This document shows, piece by piece, positions 9,221-17,201 of a stretch of 64,000 nucleotides of DNA; the first letter of the stretch is position 1, and every line of letters begins with the position of its first letter. Source of the stretch: Pseudomonas cedrina subsp. cedrina (GTDB lineage: Bacteria > Pseudomonadota > Gammaproteobacteria > Pseudomonadales > Pseudomonadaceae); the NCBI RefSeq assembly GCF_001983175.1, contig NZ_MNPW01000001.1:248001-312000 (forward strand), read 5' to 3'. Both the position numbers and the translations under genes were made by a program. The notes below the pieces were generated by a model. The model saw nothing but the letters and a program-made list of their open reading frames with translations. It was not told the DNA's origin and ran no database searches.

Positions 9221-9696
9221 TCGTGCATGCCCTGGGTCACCAGCGTTACCAGCCTATCCAGGCTCTGACCCCAACCATCGTGAAAGCCCATGGCTTCGTG
9301 GGCGTGTTTGTCCTCGGCGCTCCAGTGCATGGCGCGTGCGGTGTAGAGGGTCTTGTCGCCCTCGACTGTCTGCAGGGTGACTTCGGCGGTCATGAACGGC
9401 TTGCCTGATGGAATCCAACCCGCAGTGAAGGCGTCGGTAAACACTAGCCGTCGTGGCGCGTCGATTTCCAGGAATACGCCCTGGGTCGGGTATTCAGCGC
9501 CGTCCGGCGCACGCATAAGCGTGCGAAACAGGCCACCGACCCACAGGTTCATTTCGCACTCAGGGGTGGTCATGCCGTGGGGGCCCCACCATTGCTGGAG
9601 CAAGGCGGGCTCGGTCCAGGCGCGGAACACCCGGCTGCGTGGCGCGTCGATCACGCGGCTGATGGACAATTCAAACTCGGCAGGTTGCGTAGGCAT
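9217..9696 (-). CDS. SRPBCC (AHSA1-like) domain protein
   Basis: A 159-residue START/Bet v 1-fold protein of the AHSA1 type. It begins with FELSISRVIDAPRSRVFRAW and has the WWGPHGMTTP block and a C-terminal GWGQSLDRLVTLV helix. Members bind hydrophobic ligands or act as small-molecule-binding partners; the ligand here is unknown. It lies between the YCII gene (34-bp gap) and the ECF42 sigma gene (TTGA overlap). SRPBCC genes commonly accompany YCII and ECF42 genes. Confidence 0.85.
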   Translation of the reverse strand: MPTQPAEFELSISRVIDAPRSRVFRAWTEPALLQQWWGPHGMTTPECEMNLWVGGLFRTLMRAPDGAEYPTQGVFLEIDAPRRLVFTDAFTAGWIPSGKPFMTAEVTLQTVEGDKTLYTARAMHWSAEDKHAHEAMGFHDGWGQSLDRLVTLVTQGMHD

Positions 9697-9730
9697 GGGG
9701 TAAACCTCTTGAGTCTTAGGGTTGTTATGT

Positions 9731-10075
9731 TCAGAGATTCAGTTCGCGCACCGGGCGCACTTCCACACTGCCGACCCGAGCCGCCGGAATGCCGGCGGCC
9801 ACTTGGATAGCCTCATTCAAGTCGCGGGCCTCGATCAGGTAGAAACCGGCGAGTTGCTCCTTGGTTTCGGCAAACGGCCCGTCGGTGATCGACACCTTGC
9901 CGTTGCGCATGCGCACGGTGGTAGCGGTGGTCACCGACTCCAGCGCTTCGGCGGCAAGCATGCGGCCGCTGCCGTGCACCGCCTCGGCATAGGCGTGGCA
10001 TTCCGGGTCCTTGGGGCTGTCGGGCAGGCTGTGCAGCAATGCTTCAGCGCTGTAGACCAGGCACAGATATTTCAT
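9731..10075 (-). CDS. YCII-related DGPF-motif protein
   Basis: A 114-residue YCII-domain protein. It carries the defining DGPFAETKEQLAGFYLIEARD block and the N-terminal MKYLCLVY strand. DGPF proteins are the most constant partners of ECF42 sigma factors and are thought to be part of their regulon. Biochemical function is unknown; YCII folds have been linked to small-molecule metabolism. It is the second gene of the operon, 42 bp after the NTF2-like gene. Confidence 0.9.
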   Translation of the reverse strand: MKYLCLVYSAEALLHSLPDSPKDPECHAYAEAVHGSGRMLAAEALESVTTATTVRMRNGKVSITDGPFAETKEQLAGFYLIEARDLNEAIQVAAGIPAARVGSVEVRPVRELNL

Positions 10076-10117
10076 GGCGTTCTCCGGTTTCGGACGACTG
10101 ACTATAGTCTTCAGCGC

Positions 10118-10537
10118 TCAAGGTTTCAGGTCGAACAGACCGGCGCCGGTTTCCATGTCGAACGGTGCAGACCAATGTTCATGCACCACTTTCCACTGGC
10201 CATTGATGCATTGATAGCCGGCGCTGACGCGCATCCAGCAGGTTTTGAGCACGCCGTCCGGCCCGGTGCCACCGCAGTGAGCGAGCCAATGGGCGAAAGC
10301 GATCTCGTCTGCGGCGACTATGTGCAATTGGTGAAAATCAAACACGCCGGGGCCCGGGCAGAACGCCATGCAGGCTTTCCAGTGCGCTTGGTAAGCCGCC
10401 TTGCCTTTGAATTGGAGGGCGTTGACCGCGTCGAACGCGACGATATCGTCGGCATAGAAGCTGACGATTTTCTCGACATCCTTAGCGCTGACGGCTTGTT
10501 TCCATTGCTCGATCAGGGTGTTGATGGCAGTGCTCAT
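10118..10537 (-). CDS. NTF2-like/SnoaL-type protein
   Basis: A 139-residue protein with the cone-shaped NTF2/SnoaL fold signature: IEQWKQAVSAKDVEKIVSFY, then DIVAFDAVNALQFKG, and W(M)RVSAGYQCINGQWKVVHEH near the C-terminus. These proteins are small-molecule isomerases or hydratases, or binding proteins; no substrate can be given. It is the first gene of the ECF42 operon, with AGGAG 7 bases before the ATG and a sigma-like promoter about 50-75 bp upstream. Confidence 0.85.
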   Translation of the reverse strand: MSTAINTLIEQWKQAVSAKDVEKIVSFYADDIVAFDAVNALQFKGKAAYQAHWKACMAFCPGPGVFDFHQLHIVAADEIAFAHWLAHCGGTGPDGVLKTCWMRVSAGYQCINGQWKVVHEHWSAPFDMETGAGLFDLKP

Positions 10538-10585
10538 GGCGATACTCCTGGGGTTCTTCTGGAGGAAAATACGGAAGACACCCTT

Positions 10586-10613
10586 AGTCGAATGGCACTA
10601 CGGCAAATCGACA
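10586..10613 (-). promoter_or_regulatory. Putative ECF42-dependent promoter
   Basis: Read on the minus strand, TGTCGA (10613-10608) is separated by 17 bp from CGACT (10590-10586), upstream of the NTF2-like gene. As I recall, the promoter motif reported for ECF42 factors is TGTCGA at -35 and CGA-C/T at -10. The fit suggests that the sigma factor transcribes its own operon. Motif and spacing are seen; use is inferred. Confidence 0.7.
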
Positions 10614-10692
10614 CACCACTGAAAAATAATTCCGCCCCCGGCAAACCCGCTAGAATCCACGCCCTCTTTGCAGGATTTCGGACACGCCCCCG

Positions 10693-11193
10693 ATGGAAAC
10701 CCGCCTCGTTCCCTATGAGACGCTCAGCCTCGTACAGAAACAGCAACTCGACACCCTGCAAGTGCATCCCGAGCAACTGCCGTACTCCGGTGATATTTAT
10801 TGCGCGCTGAACAGCCTGCTGGTCAACCCCAACCCCGCCGGCATCAAAGGCTTCGCCCTGCTCGCCGACGATCTGCCCGTGGCCTTCCTGCTGCTCAAAC
10901 GCCCGCCTTGCCTGCCCCATTGGGCGGATGAACACAGCGCCACCTTGCACGCCTTGCAGGTGGATCGGCATCAGCAAGGCCGCGGCTTCGGCAAGGCCTG
11001 CCTGCAGGCGTTGCCCGCGGCGGCATTGCAAGCGTGGCCGCAGATCAAGGCGCTGGAATTGTCGGTGGACGCGGACAATGTGGCCGCGATGAGGTTGTAT
11101 CTAGGGGCTGGATGGGTGGATAGCGGCGAGGCTTACAGGGGACGGGTTGGGTATGAGCGCAGGCTAAGGTGGACATTTACCAGTGAGGCTTGA
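10693..11193 (+). CDS. GNAT-family N-acetyltransferase
   Basis: A 166-residue GNAT protein. The acetyl-CoA binding motif is present as LHALQVDRHQQGRGFGKACL (Q/R-x-x-G-x-G/A type) near residue 95, followed by LELSVDADNVAAMRLYLGAGW. The substrate is unknown. It stands alone, divergent from the ECF42 operon, with 155 bp between the two starts. Confidence 0.88.
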   Translation: METRLVPYETLSLVQKQQLDTLQVHPEQLPYSGDIYCALNSLLVNPNPAGIKGFALLADDLPVAFLLLKRPPCLPHWADEHSATLHALQVDRHQQGRGFGKACLQALPAAALQAWPQIKALELSVDADNVAAMRLYLGAGWVDSGEAYRGRVGYERRLRWTFTSEA

Positions 11194-11201
11194 CGCTCAC
11201 C

Positions 11202-11239
11202 CAATGTAACGTAAACATAACATCTCAAAGACAATGTAA
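11202..11239. promoter_or_regulatory. Candidate autoregulatory repeats before the HipB-like gene
   Basis: CAATGTAA occurs at 11202-11209 and again at 11232-11239, exactly 30 bp apart, just before the HTH gene at 11252. Each is followed by a partial inverted ACAT half-site (ATAACAT, GTGACAT). HipB-like repressors commonly bind such tandem sites. This is an inference from spacing. Confidence 0.4.
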
Positions 11240-11251
11240 TGGTTATGTGAC

Positions 11252-11506
11252 ATGGATGCTTCGCTCATCATGCTGAGACTCGCAAAGCAGATTCGGGGAA
11301 AGCGGCTCCGCCAGGGCTATAAACAATCAGATCTGGCCAAACTGGCGGGCGTTACGCGTCAGAAAATTATCGAGATTGAGCAAGGCAGTATGTCCGTTTC
11401 GATGGGCGCCTACGCTCGGGTAATGGCTGCTTTGAACTGTGAAATGGAACTGGTAGCAGCGCGCCTCCCCGTGCTTGAGGAACTCGAAGACATTTTCAAG
11501 GATTAA
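11252..11506 (+). CDS. Solitary XRE/HipB-like HTH protein
   Basis: An 84-residue XRE-family DNA-binding protein. The helix-turn-helix spans about residues 22-60, within RQGYKQSDLAKLAGVTRQKI and IEIEQGSMSVSMGAYARVMA. The arrangement resembles HipB or the antitoxin half of HipAB, but no HipA-like kinase gene follows: the next gene is convergent and unrelated. It may be an orphan antitoxin or a stand-alone repressor. Local base composition is somewhat more AT-rich than its neighbours. Confidence 0.8.
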   Translation: MDASLIMLRLAKQIRGKRLRQGYKQSDLAKLAGVTRQKIIEIEQGSMSVSMGAYARVMAALNCEMELVAARLPVLEELEDIFKD

Positions 11507-11563
11507 GCGCTGTTTGCGGAACCGGCGCGTCGCTTGGTGCTCGCCGGTTCCTGCAGCACTGAG

Positions 11564-12046
11564 TCAGCCCCTTTCGCCCACCGGCACCCAAACCTCCACC
11601 GTCCCCGTGCCCTTGCGCCCATCGAAATCCGCGCTGTAGCGCTCGAAATCCGCGCCCATCACCTTGTAGCCCGAATGCGGCAGCCACTCGAACATGATGC
11701 GTTCGTACGTCTGCGCTAGCTGCTGCACGGGCCCGTAATGGGGGAACACGGCGTAGTTGAGCGGCGGAATTTCGATAGACTCGAAATTGCTGGGTACGTC
11801 GGCTTTGGTGGGTACCTCTACCCCGGCGATGTAGTCGAATTCGCCCTGCCTGGGGTTATGGCAAACGCCATACGTCACACCGCCAACGCGCTTCTTGATG
11901 TCCTTGATGCACGTGTCGAACAACTCCCACAGTTTAGGGATATCGCCCACGGTAGCCTTTGAATAACGCCCCTGTACGCCGGCGATCACCATGGCCTTGC
12001 CGGCTTCCATGCGTGGCTCCAGCGGTTGTTTTGTCTGCTGATCCAT
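11564..12046 (-). CDS. GyrI-like small-molecule-binding domain protein
   Basis: A 160-residue protein with an AraC-effector/GyrI-like domain. [20 protein letters not shown], the [17 protein letters not shown] segment and the C-terminal GTVEVWVPV strand are typical. Such stand-alone domains bind amphipathic or cationic small molecules, and some hydrolyse cyclic compounds or inhibit gyrase. AAGGAG 8 bases upstream sets the start [10 protein letters not shown]; 22 further upstream codons are open but have no ribosome site. No operon partners. Confidence 0.85.
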   Translation of the reverse strand: MDQQTKQPLEPRMEAGKAMVIAGVQGRYSKATVGDIPKLWELFDTCIKDIKKRVGGVTYGVCHNPRQGEFDYIAGVEVPTKADVPSNFESIEIPPLNYAVFPHYGPVQQLAQTYERIMFEWLPHSGYKVMGADFERYSADFDGRKGTGTVEVWVPVGERG

Positions 12047-12241
12047 ACGAACAGTCTCCTTCTTATGAGGGCACAAACCCGCATCGAGTATAGGGGCATA
12101 TCCGCGCTGCACTCCATGCAGAAAATTTTCCTACGCATCTGGACAACTGGCCATCATCGACCGTATTGTCTGCCCCGCAGGCCACCGCAGTGGCCAACGT
12201 CGCTCGGACGGTTCCGGGCGCTTACGTACTTCGAGGCAACA

Positions 12242-13453
12242 ATGGCCGAACAAGGTTCGCCGCGCCGCTTTGCGCGCATCGATCGACTCCCCCCTTATGT
12301 ATTCAATATCACTGCCGAGCTGAAGATGGCTGCGCGTCGGCGCGGCGAAGACATCATTGACTTGAGCATGGGCAACCCCGACGGCGCCACGCCGCCGCAT
12401 ATTGTCGAAAAACTTGTGCAAGTCGCCCAGCGTGAGGACACCCACGGCTATTCCACCTCCAAAGGCATTCCGCGGCTGCGCCGGGCGATTTCGCGCTGGT
12501 ACAAGGACCGCTACGAAGTGGATATCGACCCGGAAACCGAAGCCATCGTGACCATCGGTTCCAAGGAAGGCCTGGCGCACTTGATGCTGGCCACCCTGGA
12601 TCAGGGCGACACGGTGCTGGTGCCCAACCCCAGCTACCCGATTCATATCTACGGTGCAGTGATTGCCGGCGCCCAGGTGCGTTCGGTGCCGCTGGTGCCG
12701 GGCGTGGATTTCTTCGCCGAACTGGAACGCGCGATTCGCGGCTCGATCCCCAAGCCGAAGATGATGATCCTCGGTTTCCCGTCCAACCCCACCGCGCAGT
12801 GCGTGGAGCTGGATTTCTTCGAACGCGTGATCGCGCTGGCCAAGCAATACGATGTGCTGGTGATCCACGACCTGGCCTACGCCGACATCGTGTACGACGG
12901 CTGGAAAGCGCCATCCATCATGCAAGTGCCGGGCGCCAAGGACATCGCGGTGGAGTTTTTCACCCTGTCCAAGAGCTACAACATGGCCGGCTGGCGCATC
13001 GGCTTCATGGTGGGCAACCCGGAACTGGTCAACGCCCTGGCGCGGATCAAGAGTTACCACGACTACGGCACCTTCACCCCGTTGCAGGTGGCGGCAATTG
13101 CGGCGCTCGAAGGCGACCAGCAGTGTGTGAAAGACATCGCCGAGCAATACCGCCAGCGCCGCAATGTGCTGGTCAAGGGCCTGCATGAGCTGGGCTGGAT
13201 GGTCGAGAACCCGAAGGCGTCGATGTACGTGTGGGCCAAGATTCCCGAAGCGTACGCCGCCATGGGCTCGCTGGAATTTGCCAAGAAGCTGCTGCTGGAA
13301 GCCAAGGTGTGCGTGTCGCCGGGGATCGGCTTTGGAGAGTATGGCGATGACCATGTGCGCTTTGCGCTGATCGAAAACCAGGACCGGATTCGCCAGGCGG
13401 TGCGCGGAATTCGCGGGATGTTCAGGGCGGATGGGTTGGTCACCAAGGCCTGA
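12242..13453 (+). CDS. alaC: Alanine transaminase AlaC
   Basis: A 403-residue class I/II PLP-dependent aminotransferase, cytoplasmic, very close to AlaC: it starts [20 protein letters not shown] and has [12 protein letters not shown]. The PLP lysine is in [20 protein letters not shown]. The enzyme interconverts alanine and pyruvate with glutamate/2-oxoglutarate. The frame stays open 72 codons upstream, but GAGGCAAC precedes the ATG at 12242 and the family starts there. A REP pair follows. Confidence 0.9.
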   Translation: MAEQGSPRRFARIDRLPPYVFNITAELKMAARRRGEDIIDLSMGNPDGATPPHIVEKLVQVAQREDTHGYSTSKGIPRLRRAISRWYKDRYEVDIDPETEAIVTIGSKEGLAHLMLATLDQGDTVLVPNPSYPIHIYGAVIAGAQVRSVPLVPGVDFFAELERAIRGSIPKPKMMILGFPSNPTAQCVELDFFERVIALAKQYDVLVIHDLAYADIVYDGWKAPSIMQVPGAKDIAVEFFTLSKSYNMAGWRIGFMVGNPELVNALARIKSYHDYGTFTPLQVAAIAALEGDQQCVKDIAEQYRQRRNVLVKGLHELGWMVENPKASMYVWAKIPEAYAAMGSLEFAKKLLLEAKVCVSPGIGFGEYGDDHVRFALIENQDRIRQAVRGIRGMFRADGLVTKA

Positions 13454-13481
13454 CCTGATCCACCTGCAGAAACCCAATCAA

Positions 13482-13569
13482 TGTGGGAGCTGGCTTGCCT
13501 GCGATGCAGACACCTCGGTATGTCAGTTAGACCGAGGTGATGCTATCGCAGGCAAGCCAGCTCCCACAT
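13482..13569. repeat. REP pair (REPIN), TGGCTTGCCTGCGAT type
   Basis: Two inverted arms with the same sequence as the other copies and a total of about 88 bp. It lies in the convergent gap between alaC and gntP. Confidence 0.95.
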
Positions 13570-13605
13570 TTTGATTGGGTTCCCAGATCGGGTGTGCGAT
13601 GTGGG

Positions 13606-14958
13606 TTAAACCACCAACGACAGCAACATGATAAAGATCAGCGCCACGATCGACAGAATCGTCTCCATCGCCGTCCACGTCTTGAACGTCTCGGCCACGG
13701 TCATGTTGAAGTACTGCTTCACCAGCCAGAACCCGGCATCGTTGACGTGCGACAAAATCAACGAACCCGCCCCCGTCGCCAGCACCAGCAGTTCACGGTT
13801 GACCCCCGGAATCATCCCCACCACCGGCACCACGATGCCTGCGCCAGTGATGGTCGCCACGGTGGCTGAACCGGTGGCCACGCGAATCACCGCCGCCACC
13901 AGCCACGCCAGCAAAATCGGATTGATCTGCGCGTTCACCGCCATGTGGCCGATCACGTCGCCCACGCCGCTGGTCACCAGCATCTGCTTGAAGCCGCCAC
14001 CGGCACCGATGATCAGGATGATCGCCGCGGTCGGCGCCAGGCTGGCGTCGAGCAGCTTGAGGATCTGTTTGGAGTGGATACCCTGGCGATGGCCAAAGGT
14101 GTACAGCGACAGCAGCAAGGCCAGCAGCAAGGCGCTGATCGGGTGACCGATCATGTCCATCCAGTTGCGCACCACGTGGCCTTCGGCAAAGGCGATGTCG
14201 GCGAAGGTCTTGAGCAACATCAGGAACACCGGCAGCAGCACGGTGACCAGGGTGATGCCAAAGCTTGGCAGCGATTTGTTATCGGTCTCGCGGGCCAGTT
14301 GGTCGACCAGTTCCTGGGACGGGTTGCCCGGGATGTACTTGGCAATGAAGGTACCGAAGATCGGACCGGCGATGATGGCGGTCGGCAGGGCGACGATCAG
14401 GCCGTACAAAATGGTCTTGCCGATGTCCGCGCCAAACACGCCGATGGCCAGCAGCGGGCCCGGGTGCGGTGGCACCAGGCCGTGCACCGCCGACAGGCCG
14501 GCCAGCAACGGAATGCCGATCTTGATCAGCGACACGCCGGTGCGGCGCGCGACGATGAACACCAGCGGGATCAGCAGCACGAAGCCGATTTCGAAGAACA
14601 GCGGGATGCCCACCAGGAAGGCGGCGAACATCATCGCCCACTGGACTTTTTCCTTGCCGAAGGCGCGGATCAGCGTTTGCGCGATCTGATCGGCACCGCC
14701 GGATTCGGCCATCATCTTGCCGAGCATGGTGCCCAGCGCGAGGATGATGCCGACAAAGCCGAGCACCCCGCCGAAGCCGTCCTGGAACGCCTTGATGATT
14801 TTTTCCACGGGCATGCCCGAGGTCAGGCCGAGGAAGCCGGCCGCAATGATCAATGCAATGAACGGGTGCACCTTGAACTTGGTGATCAGAACGATCAGCC
14901 CAATGATGGTAACCACTGCATCTAGCAGCAGATAAGACTCGTGGGACATGCCAAACAT
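13606..14958 (-). CDS. gntP: Gluconate:H+ symporter, GntP family
   Basis: A 450-residue inner-membrane permease of the GntP family with about 12-14 hydrophobic segments. Typical blocks are AALIIAAGFLGLTSGMP near the N-terminus, HGLVPPHPGPLLAIGVFGADIGK mid-protein, and GSATVATITGAGIVVP. It imports gluconate for the Entner-Doudoroff pathway. GGAGAGA lies 6 bases before the ATG. A GntR-type operator (15018-15031) and an A-rich Hfq/Crc-like motif (14973-14987) lie in its leader. gntK is 82 bp upstream on the same strand. Confidence 0.93.
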   Translation of the reverse strand: MFGMSHESYLLLDAVVTIIGLIVLITKFKVHPFIALIIAAGFLGLTSGMPVEKIIKAFQDGFGGVLGFVGIILALGTMLGKMMAESGGADQIAQTLIRAFGKEKVQWAMMFAAFLVGIPLFFEIGFVLLIPLVFIVARRTGVSLIKIGIPLLAGLSAVHGLVPPHPGPLLAIGVFGADIGKTILYGLIVALPTAIIAGPIFGTFIAKYIPGNPSQELVDQLARETDNKSLPSFGITLVTVLLPVFLMLLKTFADIAFAEGHVVRNWMDMIGHPISALLLALLLSLYTFGHRQGIHSKQILKLLDASLAPTAAIILIIGAGGGFKQMLVTSGVGDVIGHMAVNAQINPILLAWLVAAVIRVATGSATVATITGAGIVVPVVGMIPGVNRELLVLATGAGSLILSHVNDAGFWLVKQYFNMTVAETFKTWTAMETILSIVALIFIMLLSLVV

Positions 14959-14972
14959 GGGGGTCTCTCCTG

Positions 14973-14987
14973 TTTGTTGTTGTTATT
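14973..14987 (-). promoter_or_regulatory. Hfq/Crc CA-motif (AAnAA repeats) in the gntP leader
   Basis: On the minus strand the leader reads AATAACAACAACAAA just upstream of the gntP ribosome site, an uninterrupted AAnAAnAAnAAnAA series. Such CA motifs are the known targets of Hfq with Crc in catabolite repression in Pseudomonas. Function here is inferred. Confidence 0.75.
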
Positions 14988-15017
14988 AAAGCGGGTGTTG
15001 AATTTCCTGCCGGGGAC

Positions 15018-15031
15018 AGCGCTATCTTTCG
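15018..15031. promoter_or_regulatory. GntR operator, gntP copy
   Basis: AGCGCTATCTTTCG lies about 60 bp upstream of gntP. On the other strand it reads CGAAAGATAGCGCT. It matches the GntR operator I recall for P. aeruginosa (AC-N-AAG-N-TAGCGCT) except in the first two bases. Two more copies are at 15595 and 15747. Confidence 0.75.
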
Positions 15032-15040
15032 GGCAAAAAA

Positions 15041-15574
15041 TTATCGGGTTGGTTCAAAACCGTGCTGCAGCCACCAGGCGTTGGTTTGCTCGGCCAGTTC
15101 CTCGACGCTGTCTTCGCTGGCGTTGAGCGCCAGGGTCAGCGGCTCGCCCTTGGGCGATTCCAGGGTAGCGAACTGGCTGTCGATCAGGCTGGCCGGCATG
15201 AAATGGCCGGGGCGATGGGACACGCGGTCGGCGGCGACTTCGCGGGTCAGCTCCAGGAAGATAAAGCCCAGGCCCGGTGCGGCTTCGCGCAGGTGGTCGC
15301 GGTATTTCTTCTTGAGGGCTGAGCAGGTAAGTACGGGGTGCTCGCCCGCCTTGAGCGAACGGCGCAGTTCATCGCAGAGGATGTCGAGCCAGCCGGCGCG
15401 GTCGTCGTCGTTGAGGGGGTGGCCGGCGCTCATCTTTTCGATGTTCGCGGCAGGGTGAAAGCTGTCGCCTTCGATGGCGGTGGCGCCGTTCAGACGGCAC
15501 AGGGCCTCGCTGACGCTGGTTTTGCCACAGCCGGCAACACCCATGATGACCAGGGCAGTAACAGGTTGACTCAT
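15041..15574 (-). CDS. gntK: Gluconokinase
   Basis: A 177-residue gluconate kinase of the GntK/shikimate-kinase-like P-loop family. The Walker A motif GVAGCGKTS is at residues about 12-20. GDSFHPAANIEKMSAGHPLNDDDR and the C-SALKKKYRDHLRE block are diagnostic. It phosphorylates gluconate to 6-phosphogluconate in the cytoplasm. The ATG is preceded by GAGG; a GTG two codons earlier is less likely. It lies between gntP and divergent gntR, with one GntR operator 21 bp upstream of its start. Confidence 0.93.
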   Translation of the reverse strand: MSQPVTALVIMGVAGCGKTSVSEALCRLNGATAIEGDSFHPAANIEKMSAGHPLNDDDRAGWLDILCDELRRSLKAGEHPVLTCSALKKKYRDHLREAAPGLGFIFLELTREVAADRVSHRPGHFMPASLIDSQFATLESPKGEPLTLALNASEDSVEELAEQTNAWWLQHGFEPTR

Positions 15575-15594
15575 AAACACCTCAGGACGCAGAT

Positions 15595-15608
15595 AGCGCT
15601 ACCTTTGC
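15595..15608. promoter_or_regulatory. GntR operator, gntK copy
   Basis: AGCGCTACCTTTGC starts 21 bp from the gntK start; the complement is GCAAAGGTAGCGCT. It shares the TAGCGCT core and the AAG block of the gntP and gntR copies. Confidence 0.75.
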
Positions 15609-15746
15609 ACAGTGTAAGGCTAGTGCAAAAACAGGCTTTTCCCGCGCCGTCTTGTCTTTTTTTATGGAGTGACGCGTGCATCCGCTCCAATCATTTGAAC
15701 GGGATCAGGCAACCCGACGTTCAAGCATTTGCAGCCGTTTGGAGAC

Positions 15747-15760
15747 AGCGCTACCTTAGT
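15747..15760. promoter_or_regulatory. GntR operator, gntR copy
   Basis: AGCGCTACCTTAGT, complement ACTAAGGTAGCGCT, fits the AC-N-AAG-N-TAGCGCT operator without a mismatch. It lies 30 bp before gntR, so autoregulation is expected. Confidence 0.8.
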
Positions 15761-15789
15761 GCCTCGATTTTTGTTTGGCAAGCCGCCTG

Positions 15790-16818
15790 ATGACCTCCAA
15801 GAACGATAAAAATACTCGCACCACCGGTCGCCCCACCCTCAATGAAGTCGCACGCCTGGCCGGCGTCAGCCCCATCACTGCCTCCCGCGCCTTGCGCGGC
15901 ATCAGCACCGTGGCCACGGAGCTTGTGGAAAAAGTGCAGCTCGCCGCCGCCGAACTCAACTACGTGGTCAACCCCGCCGCCCGCGCGCTGGCCTCGGCCC
16001 AGAGCCATTCGGTGGTGGTGTTGGTGCCGTCGTTGTCCAACCTGCTGTTCATCGAAACCCTCGAAGCGATCCACCAGGTGCTGCGGCCCAAGGGCTTTGA
16101 AGTGCTGATCGGCAACTTTCACTATTCGCGCGATGAAGAAGAGAACCTGCTGCGCAATTACATGGCCTACCAGCCACGCGGGTTGCTGCTGACCGGGTTT
16201 GATCGCACCGAAAGCGCCCGACGGATGGTCGAGGCGAGCAATGTGCCGTGCGTTTACATGATGGACCTGGACCCCAATGCCGGCGTGAACTGCGTGGGCT
16301 TTTCGCAGTTGGCGGCGGGTGAGACGGCGGCTGCGCATCTGTTGTCCCGTGGGCGCAAGCGCCTGGCGTATATCGGCGCACAGCTGGATCAGCGCACCTT
16401 GTTGCGTGGCGAAGGATTCCGCCGAGCGCTGCAACAGGCTGGAATGTACGACCCGGCGCTGGAGTTGCTCACGCCGCGCCCGTCTTCCGTAGGCCTGGGG
16501 GGCGAATTGTTCCTGCAATTGCTGGCGGCGCATCCGGATGTGGATGCAATTTTCTTCGGCAACGATGACTTGGCCCAGGGTGCACTGCTCGAAGCCCTTC
16601 GCCATGGCATCCAAGTGCCGGAGCGCGTGGCGGTGCTGGGCTTCAATGACTTGCCGGCGTCGTCGTTCATGGTGCCGCGCCTGAGCAGCATCAGCACGCC
16701 GCGCGAAGCGATTGGCCGGCGTGCGGCGGAGCATCTGTTGACGATGATGGCGGGTAACAAGATCGCCAAGCCGGTGGTGGATATGGGGTTCGAGTTGCAG
16801 GTGCGGGAGAGCACCTGA
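15790..16818 (+). CDS. gntR: LacI-family gluconate repressor GntR
   Basis: A 342-residue LacI/GalR-type regulator. The N-terminal HTH and hinge (RPTLNEVARLAGVSPITASR, then ALRGISTV) are followed by the periplasmic-binding-like domain with the SVVVLVPSLSN entry strand and the DAIFFGNDDLAQGAL motif. It is divergent from gntK-gntP, and the three operators at 15018, 15595 and 15747 suggest that it represses gntK, gntP and itself until gluconate or 6-phosphogluconate binds. The ATG at 15790 is chosen; a TTG five codons earlier is possible. Confidence 0.92.
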   Translation: MTSKNDKNTRTTGRPTLNEVARLAGVSPITASRALRGISTVATELVEKVQLAAAELNYVVNPAARALASAQSHSVVVLVPSLSNLLFIETLEAIHQVLRPKGFEVLIGNFHYSRDEEENLLRNYMAYQPRGLLLTGFDRTESARRMVEASNVPCVYMMDLDPNAGVNCVGFSQLAAGETAAAHLLSRGRKRLAYIGAQLDQRTLLRGEGFRRALQQAGMYDPALELLTPRPSSVGLGGELFLQLLAAHPDVDAIFFGNDDLAQGALLEALRHGIQVPERVAVLGFNDLPASSFMVPRLSSISTPREAIGRRAAEHLLTMMAGNKIAKPVVDMGFELQVREST

Positions 16819-16834
16819 CCGTCAAGCGGAACAC

Positions 16835-16860
16835 AATCGCAGGCAAGCCAGCTCCCACAG
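16835..16860. repeat. Single REP arm
   Basis: One arm, ATCGCAGGCAAGCCAGCTCC followed by CACAG, without an inverted partner nearby. It is a decayed or unpaired REP at the gntR 3' end. Confidence 0.85.
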
Positions 16861-17024
16861 GTTTACCGTGCCAGCTCGACATGTAGGACGCGCTGTAGGA
16901 CGCGGCTGACATTGCAGCAAGCGCCTTGCCCGGTTACCTACGCTTACGTCAGAATCCGCTGGCTTGTGCGCCTGGGGGTGGGTCTCTAAGGTTGGCCGGT
17001 CGCTGAATTTCTCGGTGATCGGGT

Positions 17025-17154
17025 TTAGTAGCCCGGCTTCCCACACAAGATGCATGAGCCTGTCGATGCTTGATGGTGGCTGTGCGCAGGGCGCCTTCGG
17101 GTGCGCCGGGTTTGTGTGGGATACCGGTCTACTAACCTGCGTACAGCTGCCACC
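17025..17154 (+). ncRNA. Candidate structured leader RNA upstream of the small DUF3077/DUF6124-like gene
   Basis: Positions 17025-17048 and 17112-17135 are inverted repeats matching at 21 of 24 positions (inner block TTGTGTGGGA). Inside, 17090-17109 forms a stem GGCGC/GCGCC capped by C-TTCG-G. A second inverted pair, 17075-17090 (GGTGGCTGTGCGCAGG) with 17136-17154 (CCTGCGTACAGCTGCCACC), cannot form at the same time as the outer stem without a pseudoknot. GTTTAGTAGC is repeated at 17023 and 17158. It could be a cis-acting leader or a small RNA. I recall similar blocks ahead of related small genes in Pseudomonas but cannot check. Confidence 0.5.
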
Positions 17155-17201
17155 CTCGTTTAGTAGCGATGAGGTATCAGCCCAAATCAGGTACTTCAAC
17201 A

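Larger units (their letters stand above)
16819..17201. other. 383-bp gap: REP remnant plus long structured leader
   Basis: No credible gene. It holds a single REP arm (16835-16860), then from 17023 to 17168 a nested set of inverted repeats in front of the small gene at 17202. The structured part is listed separately. Confidence 0.7.

Noticed and set aside
9722..10810. A 362-codon plus-strand frame
   Set aside because: It runs antisense through the YCII and NTF2-like genes and into the GNAT gene; no family similarity.
12131..13477. A 448-codon frame antisense to alaC
   Set aside because: His/Gln/Val-rich shadow of a clear aminotransferase gene, with no domain.
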